From Pseudomonadota bacterium (GTDB lineage Bacteria > Myxococcota > Polyangia > Polyangiales > Polyangiaceae), in contig JAEZYO010001004.1 in NCBI GenBank assembly GCA_023419055.1, positions 1 to 20,671 of the forward strand: a stretch of 20,671 nucleotides of DNA, written 5' to 3'. The position numbers were made by a program, and so were the translations under genes. Shown in pieces: positions 1-6,802 of this stretch (positions within the stretch are counted from its first letter, which is position 1; each line of letters starts with the position of its first letter). The notes under the pieces are model-generated. The model was not told the origin of the DNA, did no database searches, and was given only the letters and a program-made list of their open reading frames with translations.

Positions 1-2
1 AC

Positions 3-1145
3 GTGGACGGCAACCGCTACGTCGATCTTGCGGCAGGTTTCGGCGCAGCCCTGCTCGGCCATCGCCATCCACACATCGCGCGAGTGCTCGGCATTCAGAG
101 CGACCGCCTCTGGCAAGCGCTCGGCGACGTCTATCCAAGCGACGCGAAGATCGCGCTCTGCGAGAAGCTTGCCGCGCTTTATCCGGAGCGAGGCGCCATG
201 GTGGTGCTCGGGCAGTCGGGGGCAGACGCCGTGACGGCGGCGCTCAAGACCTGCTTGCTCGCGACCGGAAAACCCGGCGTGCTGGCGTTCGGCGGCAGCT
301 ACCACGGCCTGTCTTACGCTCCGCTCGCGGCCTCGAGCCTGCGCGCGAGTTACCTCGAACCCTTCTCCTCCCAGCTGAACCCGCACGTTCGCTTCGTCGA
401 TTACCCGGGCAACGCGCGAGAGCTCGACGCGTGCCTGACGATCGTACGGCGCTTGCTCGGGGACGACGCGTTCGGTGCGATCCTGGTCGAGCCGATCCTC
501 GGACGCGGCGGCGTGGTCGTGCCTCCGGTCGAGTTCATGGGCGAGCTCTCGAGCCTCGCGCGCGAACACGGAGCGCTGCTCGTCGCCGACGAGATCTGGA
601 CCGGCCTCGGTCGCGCGGGACGCTGGTTGTTCTCGACCGCGGGCGCGATGGTCCCCGACCTCGTCTGCCTCGGAAAAGGGCTCGGCGGCGGGCTCCCGAT
701 GAGCGCCCTGATCGGACGCGCCGACACGATGGCGTCCTGGCGTCGCGAGCAAGAGGTCGTGCACACCTCGACCTTCGCGGGCGCCCCGCTCGCTGCAGCC
801 ACGGCTGTCGCGACCCTCGACGTGCTCTCGAGAGCCGAGTTGCCGGAGCGCGCGGCCGAGCTCGGCGGACGCTTCCTCCGCGCGCTCTCGGACGCCGCGT
901 CGCAGGTCTCTCCGTCCGTCGTGGTGCGCGGGGCGGGCTTGATGGCAGGCGTCGATCTGGCGCTCGGGCAAGGCGCCGCGTGGCGCCTGCAGCAGGCGCT
1001 GCTCGCCCGGGGATACATCACGACTACCGGCGGCGGACGGCGCGAAGTCCTGGTCCTCACGCCGCCCCTCACCATCGACGAGCGGCTCTTGTTCGGCTTC
1101 GTCGACGCTTTCGCCGAGTCGCTCTCGGCGCTCTTCGGAGGCTAG
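3..1145 (+). CDS. Class III PLP-dependent aminotransferase (5' partial)
   Basis: The frame is open through the left edge, so the N-terminus lies outside the window; the first codon seen (GTG at 3) is probably internal. Visible fold-type I class III features, numbered from that codon, are the cofactor-contact segment GQSGADAV (70-77), the aromatic loop SYHG (99-102), the Asp-Glu pair in VADEIWTGLGRAG (D196, E197) and the Schiff-base lysine in LGKGLGGGLP (K225). The C-terminal domain ends normally with a TAG at 1143. The family moves an amino group between an amine donor (often omega-amines or glutamate) and an aldehyde or keto acid. The gene directly precedes LuxE- and LuxC-like genes (2-nt gap), so a long-chain or polyketide aldehyde is an attractive acceptor; that substrate is inference. 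Family call is firm, substrate unknown. Confidence 0.9.
   Translation: MDGNRYVDLAAGFGAALLGHRHPHIARVLGIQSDRLWQALGDVYPSDAKIALCEKLAALYPERGAMVVLGQSGADAVTAALKTCLLATGKPGVLAFGGSYHGLSYAPLAASSLRASYLEPFSSQLNPHVRFVDYPGNARELDACLTIVRRLLGDDAFGAILVEPILGRGGVVVPPVEFMGELSSLAREHGALLVADEIWTGLGRAGRWLFSTAGAMVPDLVCLGKGLGGGLPMSALIGRADTMASWRREQEVVHTSTFAGAPLAAATAVATLDVLSRAELPERAAELGGRFLRALSDAASQVSPSVVVRGAGLMAGVDLALGQGAAWRLQQALLARGYITTTGGGRREVLVLTPPLTIDERLLFGFVDAFAESLSALFGG
1137..1141 (+). promoter_or_regulatory. Shine-Dalgarno site fixing the LuxE-like start
   Basis: GGAGG lies inside the last codons of the aminotransferase gene, 6 nt before ATG 1148. The reading frame stays open far upstream (to about 431), but that upstream part is only a shadow of the aminotransferase. 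This site and the domain content place the true start at 1148. Confidence 0.75.
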
Positions 1146-1147
1146 CG

Positions 1148-2221
1148 ATGGACCTCGTCGAGCGCTCGGAAGAGCTTCACGCCCGGGCGCGCGCGCTGTC
1201 CGACCCTGGAGACTTCGAGGAGCTGGCGCTCGCCGTCGCGGAGTTCCAGGTGCGCGAGTCGAAGGGCTACGCGCGGCTGGTTCGCTCGCGCGGGGTCGCG
1301 CTGGACCAGGTCGCCACCCTCCCCGCGGTGCCCGCCGACGCGTTCAAGGTCACTCGGGTCGCGGTCCACCCGCCCGAGCTCGACGTCGCGCGCTTCTACA
1401 CGAGCGGCACCACTGCCGACGCGAGAGGCACCCATTATTTTCGAACACTCGAGACGTACCGCGCGACGAGCCTCGGCTTCGGGCGCCGAGCGCTGGCGAG
1501 CGACCGTGACGGGCCGCGCACCGTCGTCTGTCTGGCGCCGCCGCTCGAAACGCCACCCACTTCGTCGCTCGGCACGATGATGCAGTACTTCGCGGAAGCG
1601 TGGGATCCCCACACTCCGGCGCCGGAGCGCTGGCTCGTTCGAGAAGGGGACGTGAACCTCGACGGCCTCGAACGCGCGGCGCAAGCGGCAAGCGAGCGAG
1701 GCGAACCCCTCGTGCTCCTCGCGACCGCTTTCGCGCTGGTGGCATTGCTCGACAGGCTCGGAAGCCGAACGGTTCCGGCGCCGTCCGAGAGCGTGATCAT
1801 GGTCACCGGAGGCTTCAAGGGTCGCACACGCGAGGTGGCGCCGGAGCAGCTGCGGGCTGACCTGGCGCGAGCGTTCGGCATCTCGGAGGAGCGACTGATC
1901 GGCGAGTACGGCATGACCGAGCTCTCGAGTCAGCTCTACGAGGGTACTTTACCGGGGGGCGTCCTGCGCGGCCCCCAGGGCGTGTTTCTCGAGCCTCCTA
2001 CTCTGAGAGTCTTCCCCGTCGACCCGCTCAGCCTCGAGCCGGTGGCGGACGGCGAGGTCGGGCTCGCCAAGATCGTGGACGTCTGCAACGTGGACTCTGC
2101 GGTGGCGATTCAGACTCAGGATCGAGTCCGACGTGTGGCGGGCGGGATCGAGCTGCTCGGGCGTGCCCCCGGCGCCACGCCCAGAGGCTGCTCGCTCGCG
2201 CTCGAGTCGTTGCTGGGCTAA
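1148..2221 (+). CDS. LuxE/PaaK-like acyl-protein synthetase
   Basis: A 357-residue adenylate-forming enzyme of the LuxE (acyl-protein synthetase) family. Family members activate a fatty acid with ATP and hold the acyl group on a cysteine before passing it to LuxC. Visible motifs are the P-loop-like FYTSGTT (83-89), GGFKGR (221-226), GEYGMTELSSQLY (252-264, the adenylate-binding A5-like region) and TQDRVR (323-328). The C-terminus holds RGCSL with C348, ten residues from the end counting itself, matching the place where luminous-bacteria LuxE carries its acyl-cysteine. The start is set by a GGAGG site 6 nt upstream. It lies 2 nt after the aminotransferase and 9 nt before the LuxC-like gene, so translation is probably coupled. 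The natural acyl substrate cannot be read from sequence; an aryl acid, as for PaaK, is a less likely alternative given the LuxC partner. Confidence 0.88.
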   Translation: MDLVERSEELHARARALSDPGDFEELALAVAEFQVRESKGYARLVRSRGVALDQVATLPAVPADAFKVTRVAVHPPELDVARFYTSGTTADARGTHYFRTLETYRATSLGFGRRALASDRDGPRTVVCLAPPLETPPTSSLGTMMQYFAEAWDPHTPAPERWLVREGDVNLDGLERAAQAASERGEPLVLLATAFALVALLDRLGSRTVPAPSESVIMVTGGFKGRTREVAPEQLRADLARAFGISEERLIGEYGMTELSSQLYEGTLPGGVLRGPQGVFLEPPTLRVFPVDPLSLEPVADGEVGLAKIVDVCNVDSAVAIQTQDRVRRVAGGIELLGRAPGATPRGCSLALESLLG

Positions 2222-2230
2222 GCCCGGGCC

Positions 2231-3277
2231 GTGAGTTCTACGCTTGGTCGGACCGCTCGCGAGCGGGTGCTCTCGCTCACGCGAGGCGCGCGCCGCATCG
2301 CTGACCCGAGTGACCCGCTCGGTGAGCGCGCCCGCGAGCTCCTCGTCGCGTCGACCGGCCTTTCGCGCGAGGGGGTCGAGCTCGCGCTCGCGCACTGCCT
2401 CGAGACCGAGCCGAGCGACGCCGAGCTCGAGGCGCTCTGCGCGAGCGTGACGCCCGCCCCGCGAGTCCATGTGCTGCTCTCGGCGAACGTGTTCGTCGCC
2501 GCGCACCGCGCGATCGCGCTCGGGCTCGCGGCGAGCTCGAACGTCGTGGTGCGCCCCTCGCGCCGGGAACCAGAGATGGCCACGCTCCTGTACCAGGCTG
2601 CGCCCGGCCTGTTCGAGCTGACGACCGAGCTCGCGCCGATAGCTGGAGAGCACGTCCACGCGTACGGCAGCGACGCGACGCTCGGGGAGCTCACGCGTTC
2701 GCTACCCCGCGGGGTGGTGCTCCACGGGCACGGCAGCGGCTTCGCGGCGGCGATCGTGGAGCCGCCGTTCGCGAGCGACCTCTGGGAGCGCTTGGCGCTC
2801 GACGTCGCCCTCTTCGATCAGAGGGGCTGCCTGAGCCCGCGCGTGGTGCTCTCGAAGAGCTCGCCGGGCTCGATCGCGGCGCCACTCTGCGCCGCCCTGG
2901 CTCGGTGGGAAACCCACGCTCCACGAGGCGAGCTCGATCCGGAAGAGGCGGCAGCCGTCGTTCGGTACCGCGATACCCTCACCTTCGCCGGCGAGCTGTG
3001 GCCCGCCGGTCAGGGATTCGTCAGCGAAAGCAGCGAGCTCCTGATCCCTCCGATCGGCCGAAACCTGCACATCGTCGCGCACCCGGAGCCGCTCGCCTTG
3101 CTCGCCCCGTTCGCGAACCAGCTGACGAGCCTCGGAGTCGAGGGCACCACCGCGCTCGTGGAGCGCGCCGCGCAAGCCTTCCCTCGCTGTCGCATCGCCC
3201 CCATCGGAAGGATCCAGTCTCCGCCTTTCGACGGCCCAGTGGATTGCCGCACCCCGAAATCGGGGCAGCTGCTGTAG
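2231..3277 (+). CDS. LuxC-type acyl-CoA/acyl-protein reductase
   Basis: A 348-residue protein starting with GTG, belonging to the LuxC acyl-CoA reductase family. These enzymes take an acyl group onto an active-site cysteine and reduce it with NADPH to a free aldehyde. The diagnostic nucleophile segment is present as LFDQRGCLSPRVV, with C200. VHVLLSANVFVAAHRAIALGL (from about residue 79) looks like the conserved nucleotide-binding core. It is clearly shorter than luminous-bacteria LuxC (about 480 residues), mainly at the N-terminus, but is a normal size for non-luminous family members. GTG 2231 is preferred because it follows the LuxE-like stop by 9 nt; no good ribosome site is visible, which fits translational coupling. 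Pairing with LuxE makes a fatty-acid-to-aldehyde reductase complex likely. Confidence 0.87.
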   Translation: MSSTLGRTARERVLSLTRGARRIADPSDPLGERARELLVASTGLSREGVELALAHCLETEPSDAELEALCASVTPAPRVHVLLSANVFVAAHRAIALGLAASSNVVVRPSRREPEMATLLYQAAPGLFELTTELAPIAGEHVHAYGSDATLGELTRSLPRGVVLHGHGSGFAAAIVEPPFASDLWERLALDVALFDQRGCLSPRVVLSKSSPGSIAAPLCAALARWETHAPRGELDPEEAAAVVRYRDTLTFAGELWPAGQGFVSESSELLIPPIGRNLHIVAHPEPLALLAPFANQLTSLGVEGTTALVERAAQAFPRCRIAPIGRIQSPPFDGPVDCRTPKSGQLL

Positions 3278-3282
3278 CGCTC

Positions 3283-4209
3283 ATGACGACCGCCGAGCTC
3301 TCCCATCGGGCCCTCGATTGGTGCCTCGCAGTAGTGCCGGGAGCACGGCGCGTCATCGCGAGCGAGCGGCTGCGCGGCGGTATCGCAGCCATCACCCACG
3401 CGTTATCCATCGAGCTCGTCGACGGCGGCGTGCGAGAGCTCGTTCTGCGTCGGTTCGCGGGCCCCGTGACTCCGGAGTGGCCGCCCATCGGGCGCGAGGT
3501 AGCGGCGCTTTCGATCCTGTCCGAAGCTCCGTTCGGCGTCGCGATCCCCGGCGTGGTCGCGTACGACGTGACCGGAGTGGAGTGCGACCTACCGGCGATC
3601 TTGCTGACCAGGCTCACGGGGAGCATCGACGTGTCACTCTCGAACATCGAGGGCAAGGTGCGTGAGTTGGGTCGAGTTCTCGCGGCTCTGCACCGAATCG
3701 CCGTCGAGGTACCTGCCGGATTCGAACCGTTCGCGATCGACTTCGAACGCCGGAAGAAGACGTCGCCGCTTTCGGGAGTGGACTGGAATGCAGCGTGGGA
3801 GCCGCTCCACGAGCTCGAGTACGGGCCCGAGCAGCTCCTTCACGGTGACTTTCATCTCGGGAACATGTTGTTCGAGGCGCGGCGCCCTCCCTCGAGGATC
3901 ACGGGCGTGGTGGATTGGACCCTGGTTCGCTCGGGTCCACCCGCCTCGGAGGTGGGGTACTGTCGAGTCGATCTGGCGCTGCTCTTCGGCCTCGACGCGG
4001 CGGACATCTTCCTCGAAGCGTACGAGGCGGCGCGCGGCGAGCGGGTACGAGACCGAGTGCTTTGGGACTTGGCAGGTGCGACCCGAGCCTATCCCGATCC
4101 TGCGAGCTGGCTCCCGGGCTGGACGGACGCGGGGAGGCGCGACCTCACCGCCGAGCTGGTGCGCCGGCGGCTGGTCACCTTCCTCACCCGCGCGTCGAGC
4201 GAGCTCTGA
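3283..4209 (+). CDS. APH/choline-kinase-fold phosphotransferase
   Basis: A 308-residue protein of the aminoglycoside phosphotransferase (APH, PF01636-like) superfamily, which transfers ATP gamma-phosphate to hydroxyls of small molecules such as choline, homoserine, sugars or aminoglycosides. The Brenner-type catalytic loop is intact as LLHGDFHLGNML (H187, D189, N194), followed by the metal-binding Asp in GVVDWTLV (D211). The N-lobe carries LVLRRFAG, whose basic residues near 53-57 may serve the ATP site. ATG 3283 is used because it lies 5 nt after the LuxC-like stop; the longer open frame upstream (from 2905) only shadows LuxC. As last gene of the operon it may phosphorylate the pathway product or an amino-alcohol precursor. 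Antibiotic resistance is possible, but context argues for a biosynthetic role. Substrate unknown. Confidence 0.85.
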   Translation: MTTAELSHRALDWCLAVVPGARRVIASERLRGGIAAITHALSIELVDGGVRELVLRRFAGPVTPEWPPIGREVAALSILSEAPFGVAIPGVVAYDVTGVECDLPAILLTRLTGSIDVSLSNIEGKVRELGRVLAALHRIAVEVPAGFEPFAIDFERRKKTSPLSGVDWNAAWEPLHELEYGPEQLLHGDFHLGNMLFEARRPPSRITGVVDWTLVRSGPPASEVGYCRVDLALLFGLDAADIFLEAYEAARGERVRDRVLWDLAGATRAYPDPASWLPGWTDAGRRDLTAELVRRRLVTFLTRASSEL

Positions 4210-4215
4210 CGCTCA

Positions 4216-4253
4216 CTCGGGCGTGTCGCAGAAGGCGCTACCGAACGCCCGAG
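4216..4253 (+). terminator. Possible hairpin after the aminotransferase-LuxEC-kinase operon
   Basis: CTCGGGCGT (4216-4224) can pair perfectly with ACGCCCGAG (4245-4253), a 9-bp stem with a 20-nt loop that starts 6 nt after the kinase stop codon. No T-tract follows. An overlapping alternative, CCGAACG (4241-4247) with CGTTCGG (4260-4266), uses part of the same DNA. It could be a transcript end or simply GC-rich pairing. Confidence 0.3.
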
Positions 4254-4382
4254 CCCGTACGTTCGGCAACGCCCCTTCGGACGAACAAGCATCGACCCCT
4301 ACGCGCCGCGTCGAACCGTCACGAAGAGCGCGATCACCGCGCGATGGCGGCCGATCATCGTTCGGGTTATTCTCGTTCGGCT

Positions 4383-4406
4383 GCGAACGACGAGCTCGTC
4401 GTTCGC
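4383..4406. promoter_or_regulatory. Perfect 24-bp palindrome upstream of a lipoprotein gene
   Basis: The half-site GCGAACGACGAG (4383-4394) is followed with no spacer by its exact reverse complement (4395-4406). The palindrome ends 19 nt before the lipoprotein ATG at 4426. A no-spacer dyad is more typical of a dimeric regulator's operator than of a stable RNA hairpin, because the central bases could not form a loop. Related CGTTCG/CGAACG hexamers recur in the 200 bp upstream. The binding protein is unknown; regulatory function is inferred from position and symmetry. Confidence 0.5.
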
Positions 4407-4425
4407 CTTCACCTTGCTTCGATCC

Positions 4426-5463
4426 ATGAAAACCTCGTCGCTCAACGCGCTCCTCGCACTCTCTCTCGCCTCTACCCTCGCGTCCTGCGGAGACCCCGCA
4501 AGCAACGTCCAGCGTCAGCCGAGCAGCAGCGGAGGCACGAATTCGGGAGGCTCGGGCGGTGCCGCGGCGGGCGCGGGCGGATCGGCCGGGAGCGCGGGCG
4601 CTACGGCGGGAAACGGCGGCTCCGGCGGGACCGCAGCCGGCGCGGGTGGAACCAGCGGCGGCGCAGGAGGAGCAGGCAGTGGCGGTGCTGGCGGCGGAGG
4701 TTCGGGCGGAACGGGCGGCAGCGGCGGTTCCCCGGCGGTCGGCTGCACGGGCAGCGAGCTCTTCTGCGAGGACTTCGAAGACACGGAAGTGAACGCCGTT
4801 CCCGGCGCCCCCTGGCTCGCGCTGGCCGAGTATTGCGCGAACTCGACCGACTTCTCGACGGGAGTGACGAGCGAACTCTCTCACGGTGGGAGCAAAGCGT
4901 TCAAAGCCACCAACGATCGTCCGCCGAACTGCCGCCTGTCGGCGCCGTTTCCGGAGACCGACGATTTTTGGCTGCGCGTGTTCATCTATTGGGAGCCCAG
5001 CGTCTCGTTCGACGCGAAAGAGATCCTCGCGATCGACCTCCACCCGACTAGCGGCATCAACACGGACGATCCCGCCGTGCGCTTCGGTACTCGGAGCAAG
5101 GAGCCCTGCACCGCCACGCCGGGGCCGCAGATCACTTTGATCGGGTTCGCAGGGGGCGAACGGACGGGCTGCAACGGGACCGTGGTTGAGCCGAAGGACG
5201 ATTGGTACTGCTTCGAGGCGCACGTCACGCAGTCGAGCAACCTCACGGTGAAGACGTACATCGAAGGCGCGGGCTTCACCTACGAGTCCTCGGGCAAGCC
5301 CGCTTCCGAGACGATCGCCACGGACAGCGCCCCCGCCAGTAAGGTGAACCACGTTCGCATCGGGTTCTTCACCCATGACGGCACGGGGACTGGCGCGGTC
5401 TACCTCGACGACCTCGCCATCTCGACCACCCGGCTCGGATGCGGGACCCCGGCCAGCCCCTGA
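4426..5463 (+). CDS. Secreted lipoprotein with Gly-rich stalk and beta-sandwich-like domain
   Basis: A 345-residue predicted lipoprotein. The N-terminus MKTSSLNALLALSLASTLASC is a type II signal peptide with lipobox LASC (lipidated C21). Residues 33-103 are a Gly/Ser/Ala/Thr stalk with many GG pairs, a hallmark of Polyangiales surface lipoproteins. The globular part (about 105-345) begins ELFCEDFED and ends with a strand pattern around GAVYLDDLAIS. This resembles concanavalin A/LamG-like or polysaccharide-lyase-like beta-sandwich domains, but I cannot assign a family. It contains eight cysteines (107, 114, 137, 169, 228, 249, 262, 339), enough for four disulfides. ATG 4426 is chosen over an in-frame TTG at 4414 because it starts the signal peptide directly. 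It stands alone between two gaps. A carbohydrate-binding role is inference. Confidence 0.8.
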   Translation: MKTSSLNALLALSLASTLASCGDPASNVQRQPSSSGGTNSGGSGGAAAGAGGSAGSAGATAGNGGSGGTAAGAGGTSGGAGGAGSGGAGGGGSGGTGGSGGSPAVGCTGSELFCEDFEDTEVNAVPGAPWLALAEYCANSTDFSTGVTSELSHGGSKAFKATNDRPPNCRLSAPFPETDDFWLRVFIYWEPSVSFDAKEILAIDLHPTSGINTDDPAVRFGTRSKEPCTATPGPQITLIGFAGGERTGCNGTVVEPKDDWYCFEAHVTQSSNLTVKTYIEGAGFTYESSGKPASETIATDSAPASKVNHVRIGFFTHDGTGTGAVYLDDLAISTTRLGCGTPASP

Positions 5464-5464
5464 T

Positions 5465-5482
5465 CCGGGCCTTCAGCCCCGG
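5465..5482 (+). terminator. Possible GC-rich hairpin after the lipoprotein gene
   Basis: CCGGGC, loop CTTCA, then GCCCCGG forms a 6-bp GC stem with one bulged C, starting 2 nt after the TGA stop. GGCCC (5481-5485) offers an overlapping alternative pairing with GGGCC (5467-5471). No T-tract follows, so terminator function is uncertain. Confidence 0.3.
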
Positions 5483-5601
5483 CCCTAGGCTCGGCTGACG
5501 CCGATCAGTGCCGGACGCACCGCACGCGCTCTCGCGTCCGAGGCGGGACGCCGCGCCGAGGCGGCGCGCCATTGGACCGCTATTTCCGCTGGATGGGGCT
5601 C

Positions 5602-5612
5602 GGAATCTCTTG
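5602..5612 (+). promoter_or_regulatory. GGAATCT-N-TTG motif, copy 1 (possible ECF promoter -35)
   Basis: GGAATCTCTTG lies 33 nt before the GTG chosen for the outer-membrane protein gene. A near-identical copy lies upstream of the nearby ECF sigma gene. GGAA-type hexamers are typical -35 elements of ECF sigma factors. I cannot place a convincing -10 element, so the role is tentative. Confidence 0.3.
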
Positions 5613-5645
5613 GGTGTCGCGAGGCGCTCGATCTACCTTCGATGG

Positions 5646-6722
5646 GTGAACCAGGGCCTTGCCTTGCTCAAGAGCGTCGCGCTTTGCAGCGTGGTCCTGC
5701 TCGTGGCGCCGGCCCTGCGAGCCGAGCAACCCGCGGTGGTCGCGCGCCTCGACTACGAGGCCCCGGCGGGCTGCCCGGAAGCCTCGACCTTCGAGCGGCT
5801 GGTGCTGGGGCGCACGCATCGCGTCGCGTTCGCGAAAAGTGGCGAGAACACTCGGTTCGTCGTTCGAGTAAAGCGCACGAACGACGGGTTCAGCGCCACC
5901 CTGACTCGTCGTGAGACGAGCGGCGAGGACCTGGCGGCGCGTCAGGTGAGCGGCAGGGACTGCTCGACCGTCGTCGACGCGCTCGCGCTCACGGCCGCGC
6001 TCAGCGTCGATCCGGACGCGCTGCTCGCAGGAAGTGAGACGTCCGGAGTGGAACCCGGGCGAAGCGCGCCGAGCAACGCCCCGACGACCAAACCTCCAGC
6101 GAAAGAGGGCGCGAAGCCGGGTGAGTCGGGCGAACCGGGTGAACCAGACGAACCAGACGAACCAGACGAACCAGACGAGCCGAACGAGCCGCCAGCCCCA
6201 ACCGTGCCGCCTCGCTTTGGGATCGGCGCCTTCGGCGGCTATGGCGGCTGGGTGAGCCCAGGTGGAATGCTACTCGCGCGGGTGACGGTCGGCATGACCG
6301 CGGACCTGCCCTTACCGGTGGCGCTCGAGCTTTCGGCAACGTTCGCGGCGAGTCGGCCGCTCGGGGCCATCGAGGAGGCGAGCTTCGAGCTGCTCGCGGT
6401 CGCTCCCCGGGTCTGCGTCGGGCGCCTGGGGGACCCTCAGGTGCTCTTCGTCCGGCCCTGTCTCAGTTTCGCCATGGGACAGGTCGCCGCCGAAGGGCGC
6501 GGCATCTCCCAGCCAGATTCGACCAGGCGATCGATCTTTGCACCAGGAGCGGCGCTGATTCTCGGCGGCCCCATCACGGAGGCCTTCTCCTGGCAGCTCG
6601 AGGGTGGGGTGGCCATCCCCTTGGTTTCACGGCGTTTCTTCGTGGGCGCTCCCTCCAACGTCGTGGGGGAAACCCCGAGCGTCGCGCCCGAAGTAGTCGC
6701 CGGTGCGAGCTACGCCTTCTAG
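5646..6722 (+). CDS. Exported protein: N-terminal domain, EPD-repeat linker, C-terminal barrel-like domain
   Basis: About 358 residues from GTG 5646, which puts a clean signal peptide first (SVALCSVVLLVAPALRAEQ, cleavage near ALRA/EQ). TTG 5664 is an alternative; the frame is open to 5508 but the extra part is arginine/proline-rich and not credible. Residues 30-125 form a small domain beginning VVARLDYEAPAGCPEASTF, with C43 and C106 as a likely disulfide. Residues 130-188 are a hydrophilic linker ending in EPDEPDEPDEPDEPNEPP. Residues 190-358 alternate Gly/aromatic and hydrophobic strands and end in SYAF, a terminal Phe as in outer-membrane beta-barrels. I recognise this layout as recurrent in Polyangiales but know no function. 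It lies 80 bp before the ECF sigma gene, suggesting a regulated or sensing partner. Confidence 0.7.
   Translation: MNQGLALLKSVALCSVVLLVAPALRAEQPAVVARLDYEAPAGCPEASTFERLVLGRTHRVAFAKSGENTRFVVRVKRTNDGFSATLTRRETSGEDLAARQVSGRDCSTVVDALALTAALSVDPDALLAGSETSGVEPGRSAPSNAPTTKPPAKEGAKPGESGEPGEPDEPDEPDEPDEPNEPPAPTVPPRFGIGAFGGYGGWVSPGGMLLARVTVGMTADLPLPVALELSATFAASRPLGAIEEASFELLAVAPRVCVGRLGDPQVLFVRPCLSFAMGQVAAEGRGISQPDSTRRSIFAPGAALILGGPITEAFSWQLEGGVAIPLVSRRFFVGAPSNVVGETPSVAPEVVAGASYAF
6141..6176 (+). repeat. 9-bp tandem repeat encoding (EPD)4
   Basis: Four identical copies of GAACCAGAC, flanked by degenerate copies (GAACCGGGT at 6132, GAGCCGAAC at 6177). It is in frame and encodes the acidic/proline linker of the exported protein. 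The identity at the third codon position, using A-ending Glu/Pro codons unusual for this genome, points to recent slippage expansion rather than selection on protein alone. Confidence 0.85.
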
Positions 6723-6775
6723 TCTCACCTACCGGCGACCTTTTTGGGAAAGGACGATCACTTCTCGTCGGGTCG

Positions 6776-6786
6776 GGAATCTATTG
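6776..6786 (+). promoter_or_regulatory. GGAATCT-N-TTG motif, copy 2 (possible autoregulatory ECF promoter)
   Basis: GGAATCTATTG differs at one base from the copy at 5602. It ends 16 nt before ATG 6803 of the sigma gene. If it is a -35 element, transcription would start close to or after 6803, which would favour ATG 6845 as the translation start. Tentative. Confidence 0.3.
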
Positions 6787-6802
6787 CCTGAGCGGTACGC
6801 GG

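Noticed and set aside
431..1147. Upstream extension of the LuxE-like frame
   Set aside because: It overlaps the aminotransferase in another frame, is Arg-rich nonsense, and a GGAGG site marks ATG 1148.
3283..4209. Kinase as an aminoglycoside resistance gene
   Set aside because: Only the general fold motif is seen; tight coupling to LuxC and LuxE genes favours a biosynthetic role.
4528..4735. Gly-rich stretch as a PE-PGRS or collagen-like protein
   Set aside because: It is a stalk between a lipobox and a folded domain, a standard layout of Polyangiales lipoproteins.
4213..5376. 387-codon minus-strand frame opposite the Gly-rich lipoprotein
   Set aside because: It is the complement of the GC-rich linker and beta domain; composition is Arg/Ala-rich with no motif.
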